From CAYNFH01 sp964396385 (GTDB taxonomy: Bacteria > Armatimonadota > Chthonomonadetes > Chthonomonadales > CAJBBX01), in contig CAYNFH010000060.1 of the NCBI GenBank assembly GCA_964396385.1, positions 1 to 28,289 of the forward strand: DNA of 28,289 bases. The letters are read 5' to 3'. A program made the translations under genes and the position numbers. This document shows positions 23,512-28,289 of this stretch, in pieces (the stretch's first letter is position 1; the number at the start of each line of letters is the position of its first letter). The notes under the pieces were generated by a model. That model made no database searches. It saw only the letters and a program-made list of their open reading frames with translations, and was not told the origin of the DNA.

Positions 23512-25194
23512 CTAGAACCGCCGGCCGAAGACGGAAATGGTGCTCGCCGTGCCTACGTACACGTGGCCGTTTGCCACGGTGGGAACGGAGAACTTTACGG
23601 CGGTATCCAGCGTATCGCGTCCGCCGGCCTGGTTGCTGTTGTAGAGCTCATTGGACAGGTTCAGGGCATCGTAGGCGTGCAGAACCGCGCTTCCGGGCGG
23701 TCCGTGGTCGGACTGGCTGCCGCTCACATTCTCGATGATCCACGCGATCCCATTGCTGGTTCCAAAGGACGAGATGCTGGGCGTGGCGCCGGGATAGTCA
23801 AACCGATACGTCGACGAAGTGGAGTCGACGGCCGAGGTGGAGAGAGCTCCGGCTGCGACCTGGAATGCGTTGAGCACGTCCCCATCGCCGCAGTAGTAGG
23901 TGCGCCCGTTGAAGTAGGCCGGCGTGCTGAATGCCGGTCCGATGGCGGATGGCAGCTCCTGCACCACGTTGTCGTAACCGGCGTTGAAGTGGCCCAGGTT
24001 GTCACGGTCGAGGAGATAGATGGTCCCCTCCTTGCCGGCGGTGACCATCAGGTGAGGATGGTCCGTGCCGGCCACGCCATCCGGCAGGAGCATCACGCCT
24101 CCGGAGCCAAGGTCATTGTCCAGGGCATCCAGCGCGCTCCAGTTGTAGGGCGTAAAGTAGTCGGCCAGCCAGAGCCCGTAGGGCCACAGCTTCAAAACCG
24201 ACTCGGGAAAGTCGGCGGCGGCGGGGTTGAAGGACTGGAAGTCGTCGTTGCCCGTAGCCAGATAGAGAGCGCCCTGCCCATCGATAGCGGGCGCCGCGCC
24301 GCTCATCCAGACGCCGGCCTCGCTGCCGTTCGGGGTCACGCAGAACGCGGCTACCTGGTTCAGGGTAGCGGCGTCATAGGCCAGCACCCAGCCGTGGTAC
24401 GGGTCCTCATCTCCGTGGGAAGCGTAGGTCACGTAGACAACGCCTCCGGCCAGGGCCAGGCCGGGCCGCTGAAGCTGGGTGCCGGGGTTGAAGGTGACCA
24501 CTCCCAGGGCGCTGTCATAGCCGTTGCCCTGCGCTTGGGCCGTGATCTCGACGGGGCTTCCGCTGCGCTCGGTCCCCGTGTAGAGGCTCAGCGCGTGCAG
24601 CCACTGGTGGAATACCGGCGTGCCGGTACTCTTATCTTCTGTGAAGCAGGCGACGTATATCGTCCCGGAGCCGGTATCAATGACCGGAGTCCCGGTGACT
24701 CCGATCTCCGGATAGATGTCGGTATAGAGGTTGCCGTACTTGGTTACCGGGATGTCGTTGCAGTTGGCGGAGGGGCCGAGGTTGACTTGCCAGAGGGGAT
24801 AGGCATTGGTCCCCTGATTGTTGTTGGCGTCGAAGGCGTAGACGCTGTTATGCTGCGTGGCCACGATCACCAGGTCGTGTACCTGGCGGCCGGGTAGGGT
24901 TACGTTCGGCACCACGAGCGGCTGCGCGTAGACCTGCCCATCCACGGTATGGCTGAACAGCTTGCCGAATCGCCCGGGATAGACATTGGAGGGCGTGAGG
25001 AGCCACTCGCTCGGATTGAGGCCGCTCCGTGCATTATCGTTGTGGTAGGTTGTCACGGCAACCTTCGGCGTTGCGACCGCGCATAGAGCAGGCGCCAGAG
25101 CGCACAGCGCCGAGAAGAGGGCGACCCTGAGCTGCCCGGCGCCAACCGGGCAGCCCGGCAAGAGTTGTCGACGGTTCACTTTTCTTACTCCCAT
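23512..25194 (-). CDS. exported PQQ-repeat-type beta-propeller protein (second paralogue)
   Basis: The frame opens at ATG 25194 (560 residues). A GTG at 25179 (residue 6) is a real alternative, because GGGAG lies 8 bases before it while the ATG has no clear ribosome site. The signal peptide has a late hydrophobic stretch (about residues 22-40, ending CAVATPK). The mature start TYHNDNARSGLN and the order of blades match the gene at 3652-5304 almost position for position, for example FGKLF then VDGQVYAQPLVVPNV, ATQHNSVYAFDAN, EAGVWMSGAAPA, GTIYLLDRDNLG and a final VYVGTASTISVFG. As in that paralogue no CxxCH or other cofactor motif is apparent, so a redox role is not supported. It lies upstream of the S8 protease on the same strand and just after a terminator, suggesting a new transcription unit starts here. 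Confidence 0.9.
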   Translation of the reverse strand: MGVRKVNRRQLLPGCPVGAGQLRVALFSALCALAPALCAVATPKVAVTTYHNDNARSGLNPSEWLLTPSNVYPGRFGKLFSHTVDGQVYAQPLVVPNVTLPGRQVHDLVIVATQHNSVYAFDANNNQGTNAYPLWQVNLGPSANCNDIPVTKYGNLYTDIYPEIGVTGTPVIDTGSGTIYVACFTEDKSTGTPVFHQWLHALSLYTGTERSGSPVEITAQAQGNGYDSALGVVTFNPGTQLQRPGLALAGGVVYVTYASHGDEDPYHGWVLAYDAATLNQVAAFCVTPNGSEAGVWMSGAAPAIDGQGALYLATGNDDFQSFNPAAADFPESVLKLWPYGLWLADYFTPYNWSALDALDNDLGSGGVMLLPDGVAGTDHPHLMVTAGKEGTIYLLDRDNLGHFNAGYDNVVQELPSAIGPAFSTPAYFNGRTYYCGDGDVLNAFQVAAGALSTSAVDSTSSTYRFDYPGATPSISSFGTSNGIAWIIENVSGSQSDHGPPGSAVLHAYDALNLSNELYNSNQAGGRDTLDTAVKFSVPTVANGHVYVGTASTISVFGRRF

Positions 25195-25221
25195 TACAAG
25201 ACCAATGATGATTCACACCCC

Positions 25222-25227
25222 TATATA
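25222..25227 (-). promoter_or_regulatory. possible -10 box TATATA for the second PQQ-type gene
   Basis: TATATA lies 27 bases before the ATG at 25194 and 24 bases past the terminator of the upstream gene, the right place for a new promoter. The -35 region (around TTCCAC) is a poor match. Confidence 0.3.
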
Positions 25228-25250
25228 TGCCGGCTCCGGCCCATTTGTGG

Positions 25251-25278
25251 AAAAACGGGCCGGGACGGCGCCCGGCCC
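25251..25278 (-). terminator. rho-independent terminator of the BNR propeller gene
   Basis: On the minus strand GGGCCGGG (25278-25271), a 6-base loop, and CCCGGCCC (25264-25257) are followed by G and five Ts (25255-25251). It begins 38 bases after the stop at 25316. It is the only hairpin in the window with a proper T-run. Its stem belongs to a 30-bp sequence found again, inverted, at 27777-27806. Confidence 0.8.
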
Positions 25279-25315
25279 CTACAGCAGCCGTGGGGCTGAT
25301 GTCAACGGTCCAGGG

Positions 25316-27940
25316 CTATGGCGCGTTAAGCTGGATGTTCCAGATGCCCCGGCCGTAGGTCGCCGCGTTCAGGTAGCCCGTGCCCGGCACGGAAATGAGC
25401 TGGTCCACTTCCACGTTGGGCAGACCCAGCGGATTGGTGGCGTTGGTCCAGGTAGCGCCGCCGTTTGTGGTATAGAAAACGCCCACGTCCGTCCCCACAA
25501 ACCAGGTGTTGGCCGGGTCCGTGATGTCGCGCGCGATGGTGTTCAGCGGGATGTCCGGCAGCCCGGTGGCGCCCGTTCCGCTGACGTTGATCCACGTTCG
25601 GGCTGCGCCCGCCGTCGTGTTCGTGCAGCGCCACAGGTGCGCCGCGCCGGTTCCAGACAGGCCCGCCAGTATGTCGTTCTCGTTCCCGGGGTTCACGCTC
25701 ACGCTGGTGATGGCCCGGTTGGGCAGCGAGGTCAACCCGGTGTTGATCTGAGACCAGCTTCCGGCCGCCCCGGCGCCGGTAGTCATCCAGAGCTGTCCAT
25801 CATTGGAGCCGGTATAGATCCGGTTACCGTCGCCGGGAGCGACGGCGATGAAGTCTACGGTACTGGATGAAGAGAGCGGCTGCCCGCCAAGCCGGCCGGT
25901 CCAGCTCAGCGTCGATTCGTTCCACCGCCAGAGATAGTTGGTGCCCAGATAGAGCAGGTTGGGGCTGTTCGGGTCCACGGTAAAGAACCCGGTGAAGGGG
26001 ATGCGGTCCCCCCCGAAGCTGGGGGTGAAGGTGGTCTCGCTGGCCCAGTCGTCCGTTGTACGGTACAGCGGGTTGAAGTTCTGGGCGGTCGCATACTGGA
26101 TGTTGGGATTGGCCGTGTTGATGGCGACCCCGCTCCCATCTCCCCCGCCCCTGTTCAGCCAGTGAGTCAGGTCCCCGGTAGACACCGGCGTGGCGTTGTC
26201 TTGAGTGCCGCCCAGCATCTGGTTCGGATCGGTGGGATGGGCGTCCATGTGGTAGAACTGCGTGACGGTGAGGGCCGCGTTCAGGTCCGTCCAGTTCCAC
26301 GCATCGCCGACGGGATTGTAGTTCAGCAGGTAGGCGCCGCCGTCGTTTCCGATGAGCACCGCGTTGGGATCCGCGGGATTGATCGCGATGCCGTGCTGGT
26401 CGTTGTGTGTGAGCGCGTTATAGGTGTACGTCGGCCCGCCGATGGAGCGCCAGGTGGCGCCGCCATCTATGGACTGGACGACGTCTATTAAGCCCACGTA
26501 GAGCACGTCGTGCGGGTTGCCGGACGCATCCGTGCGGGTGGAGCAGTCGAGGAAGACGTCGTAGTAGTACTGGCTCCAGTTGTAGCCGCCCCCCGTCGGA
26601 AAGCCTGCCGTGATGTTGACCCAGGAGGCGCCGGCATTGGTGCTCTTGAAGATGGCTTGGTCGGTCGACGCAATCAGATAGACGGTATTCGGGTCCGTCG
26701 GGGAGGCGGCGAGGGTCATGTAGTACTGAAAACTGCCGCTTACAGGCGGGAAGAGCCGCGTCCAAGTAGCGCCGCGGTCCGCCGAGCGGTATACCAGCCC
26801 GCCATACGCGGCTCCTCCGGCGTAGTAGTAGCGCTGGCCCGTGACCGGGTCCGGCGCGCCGATCCTCAAGCTGTCCCAGGCGGCGTAATTTGTGTTCACA
26901 GCGTTCCACGTGAGGCCGCCGTCCGTGGAGCGCCACAGCCAGCCGTAGTAGCTCTGTCCCCGCCCGGTTGCGACGGTGACAATTTGCGGGTTATCTGGAT
27001 CCACTAGAATGGACTTGACAGCCGTCTGCCCGAACTGCGCCTGCCCCAGGTTGGTCCACGTTGCGCCTCCGTCCGTGGACTTCATCAGTCCGATGCCGCT
27101 CGCAAACACCCAGTACCCGTCGAAGTCTCCCGTCCCGACGTATATCGTGCTCGGATTGGTGGGATCGAGGGCGATGGAGGAGACCTCCAGCGTGGGCCAG
27201 TTGTCGCTGAGAGGCGTCCAGGTATTTCCGCCGTCAAACGTCTGCCACACGCCGCCTCCCGCCGCGCCGGCATAGAAGGTGCTCTCGGTTGGGTCGGAGT
27301 AGTCGAAGGCGAGCGCGCCGATTCGCCCGCTGACCGGCGACGGGCCCCAGTAGATGGTGTAGGGCACGTCCAGATTGTTGGGACCGAGCGGCTGCCACGT
27401 GCCGAGCGCCTGTATGCCCACGCCATTTACCTGGATGTGAGCGGGCGCCATGCCGTTACGGTGCATCGTCGCCCGCGCCCACGCCGTTGGGTCCACCGTG
27501 TCGTTCGGATAGGCGCGCTGCTGGAGGCGATAGAGGTACGCTTCCAGGAAGTCCGTCCCGGCGTCTTCTTGGACGGATGACGGATGAGGGATGAGGGATG
27601 AAGCCTGCGCGGCAGCAGAGCCCCACCTATCCCGTCCGCGTCGCGAGGGGGAATCCCTGTCCGGAATCCGTCCGTCGTCTGTCGTCCGTCGTCCGTCATC
27701 CGCTTTGAGGCGGGCGATGTAGGCGGTGAGGGCGCGAACGGAGCGGAGCTGGTTGACCGCAGGGGGCGCCAAACCCGCTGTAGGGGCCGGGCGCCGTCCC
27801 GGCCCGATCTGCGCCGACGCCGGGGATACGGGCCATCCCAGCAGCGCCGATATCTGCGCCGACGCCGGGCGGGCCGCCAGCGCTCCGAGACATGGGAGCG
27901 CGACAAGGAACAACCGGAAGGCTGCGAAAGAGCGTTGCAT
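25316..27940 (-). CDS. exported BNR/Asp-box (Vps10/sortilin-like) beta-propeller protein
   Basis: The 874-residue product starts at 27940, with AAAGGA upstream. The open frame extends to 28174 but has no ribosome site there. The signal peptide ends around PASAQ, and that cleavage-site segment is duplicated 15 codons later. Residues about 45-130 are unusual: they are encoded by a 30-bp dispersed palindrome and two inverted heptamer arrays, giving low-complexity DDGRRTTDDGR and SSLIPHPSS segments. After this, WQPLGPNN begins the propeller. At least seven Asp boxes of the S/T-x-D/N-x-G-x-T/S-W type are visible (TFDGGNTW, STDGGATW, STDGGLTW, SADRGATW, STNAGASW, SIDGGATW, TTNGGATW), with typical IALDPTNPSTIYVGT strands. 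This is the WD40/YVTN/BNR-like family of secreted propellers, which includes xyloglucanases and sortilin-like binders. I see no clear catalytic Asp pair, so activity is undecided. Confidence 0.9.
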   Translation of the reverse strand: MQRSFAAFRLFLVALPCLGALAARPASAQISALLGWPVSPASAQIGPGRRPAPTAGLAPPAVNQLRSVRALTAYIARLKADDGRRTTDDGRIPDRDSPSRRGRDRWGSAAAQASSLIPHPSSVQEDAGTDFLEAYLYRLQQRAYPNDTVDPTAWARATMHRNGMAPAHIQVNGVGIQALGTWQPLGPNNLDVPYTIYWGPSPVSGRIGALAFDYSDPTESTFYAGAAGGGVWQTFDGGNTWTPLSDNWPTLEVSSIALDPTNPSTIYVGTGDFDGYWVFASGIGLMKSTDGGATWTNLGQAQFGQTAVKSILVDPDNPQIVTVATGRGQSYYGWLWRSTDGGLTWNAVNTNYAAWDSLRIGAPDPVTGQRYYYAGGAAYGGLVYRSADRGATWTRLFPPVSGSFQYYMTLAASPTDPNTVYLIASTDQAIFKSTNAGASWVNITAGFPTGGGYNWSQYYYDVFLDCSTRTDASGNPHDVLYVGLIDVVQSIDGGATWRSIGGPTYTYNALTHNDQHGIAINPADPNAVLIGNDGGAYLLNYNPVGDAWNWTDLNAALTVTQFYHMDAHPTDPNQMLGGTQDNATPVSTGDLTHWLNRGGGDGSGVAINTANPNIQYATAQNFNPLYRTTDDWASETTFTPSFGGDRIPFTGFFTVDPNSPNLLYLGTNYLWRWNESTLSWTGRLGGQPLSSSSTVDFIAVAPGDGNRIYTGSNDGQLWMTTGAGAAGSWSQINTGLTSLPNRAITSVSVNPGNENDILAGLSGTGAAHLWRCTNTTAGAARTWINVSGTGATGLPDIPLNTIARDITDPANTWFVGTDVGVFYTTNGGATWTNATNPLGLPNVEVDQLISVPGTGYLNAATYGRGIWNIQLNAP
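27573..27600. repeat. heptamer array 1 inside the BNR gene
   Basis: Four 7-bp units in a row: ACGGATG, ACGGATG, AGGGATG, AGGGATG. Read on the coding (minus) strand they give S-S-L-I-P-H-P-S-S. They lie in the N-terminal linker of the protein. Confidence 0.8.
27672..27699. repeat. heptamer array 2 inside the BNR gene
   Basis: Four 7-bp units: CCGTCGT, CTGTCGT, CCGTCGT, CCGTCAT. On the opposite strand they read (ATG/ACG)ACGG, so this array is a diverged inverted partner of the one at 27573. The coding product is D-D-G-R-R-T-T-D-D-G-R. Confidence 0.8.
27777..27806. repeat. 30-bp inverted copy of the 25256-25285 palindrome, within coding sequence
   Basis: All 30 bases are the exact reverse complement of 25256-25285. 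Outside the gene the sequence forms the terminator hairpin; here it encodes G-P-G-R-R-P-A-P-T-A in the BNR protein. Confidence 0.85.
27807..27869. repeat. 18-bp direct repeat duplicating the signal-peptide cleavage segment
   Basis: ATCTGCGCCGACGCCGGG occurs at 27807-27824 and 27852-27869, 45 bp apart, so the frame is kept. The protein has P-A-S-A-Q-I twice, either of which could serve as the signal peptidase site. Confidence 0.75.
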
Positions 27941-28037
27941 GGCCGATTCCTTTCGGGCGCAGCGATGGCGCCAAAAACAGGGTGAGAAACAACAGACGGC
28001 AGGAGGTCGGCGAATGGCGGCGAGGACGCCCCGGACG

Positions 28038-28071
28038 CAATACGGTTCGGCCTCCCTTGAACGATTCCTCC
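28038..28071 (-). promoter_or_regulatory. shared upstream element, copy 3 (GGAGGAATC ... CGTATT)
   Basis: On the minus strand GGAGGAATC (28071-28063) is followed after 18 bases by CGTATT (28044-28039), whose last base lies 99 bases before the BNR start. In copies 1 and 2 the inner gap is 42 bases and the distance to the start is 95-96. The rest of the 289-bp divergent gap (27941-28229) holds no gene that I can support. Confidence 0.35.
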
Positions 28072-28229
28072 CACGCGGTTCATCCGCGAGCAAAAACCGG
28101 AGAAGCACCGGAAGGAATTGGAAAGTGGGCCGGAGTAGTAGCGTCCTGAGATCCTGGCAACTGCTACCGTACACCCCGCACAGGTCCTCTCACGGCGTTC
28201 CGAGGCGTATCATTGGAAAGGAGAACTGG

Positions 28230-28289
28230 ATGAAGCGCATCAAGTTGTCTCTCGTAGTAGCCGCTCTGCTGGCCGTCCTGCCTGTCGCT
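28230..28289 (+). CDS. start of an exported protein, cut by the window end
   Basis: Twenty codons are visible: M-K-R-I-K, then a hydrophobic run (LSLVVAALLAVLPVA) typical of a signal peptide. AAAGGAG (28217-28223) lies 6 bases before the ATG, an ideal ribosome site. It is divergent from the BNR gene. The mature protein is outside the window, so no function can be given. Confidence 0.75.
   Translation, partial: MKRIKLSLVVAALLAVLPVA

Overview
This window is a high-GC bacterial segment made almost entirely of genes for exported, repeat-built proteins. Nearly every complete product starts with an N-terminal signal peptide, and most bodies consist of short tandem repeats of the kind that fold into beta-propellers. 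Fourteen intact genes, one interrupted gene and the first 20 codons of another can be supported. I found no tRNA, rRNA, CRISPR array, transposase, phage gene or core metabolic gene. The mix of Gloeo/Verruco (GloVer) repeats, HAF repeats, a copper-amine-oxidase-like stalk domain, LTXXQ-like helical proteins and GC-rich dispersed repeats is most like Armatimonadota, with Planctomycetota, Verrucomicrobiota or Acidobacteriota as alternatives. No marker gene is present, so this placement is an inference. One 10-N run shows that the window comes from a scaffolded draft assembly.

Layout. 101-1384 (-) is a glycine-zipper plus stalk-domain protein. 1677-3536 (+) is a HAF-repeat protein with a second, six-unit repeat domain. 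3652-5304 (+) is a PQQ-type propeller. 5323-6801 (-) is a clan GH-A glycoside hydrolase with an LGFP-like tail. 7085-9388 (+) is GloVer protein A. 9451-10599 (-) is a seven-unit FG-GAP/VCBS propeller. 11107-12228 (+) is a second HAF-type protein. 12404-14725 (+) is GloVer protein B, preceded by a 119-bp MITE-like insertion. From about 14.9 kb to 27.9 kb every gene is on the minus strand. In transcription order these are a BNR/Asp-box propeller (27940-25316), a second PQQ-type propeller (25194-23512), a subtilisin-family protease (23419-21731), GloVer D interrupted by an in-frame TAA (21315-19006), GloVer C (18973-16604), and two small LTXXQ-like exported helical proteins (16490-15846 and 15813-14911). 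A new plus-strand gene begins at 28230.

The four GloVer genes each contain exactly 14 repeat units in the same register. This suggests whole-gene duplication of a 14-unit ancestor, possibly a pair of seven-bladed propellers. The two PQQ-type genes are likewise paralogues, and there are two HAF-type genes. The locus therefore looks like an island expanded by gene duplication and devoted to secreted propellers, with a protease and a glycosidase that could act on extracellular polymers. No substrate can be assigned from sequence.

The spacers hold several strong hairpins (9400-9441, 16548-16583, 25251-25278), 7-8 bp tandem repeats and a dispersed 30-bp palindrome. A recurring upstream element (GGAGGAATC, then a GTATT box about 95-99 bases before the start codon) precedes three genes and may be a shared promoter or leader.
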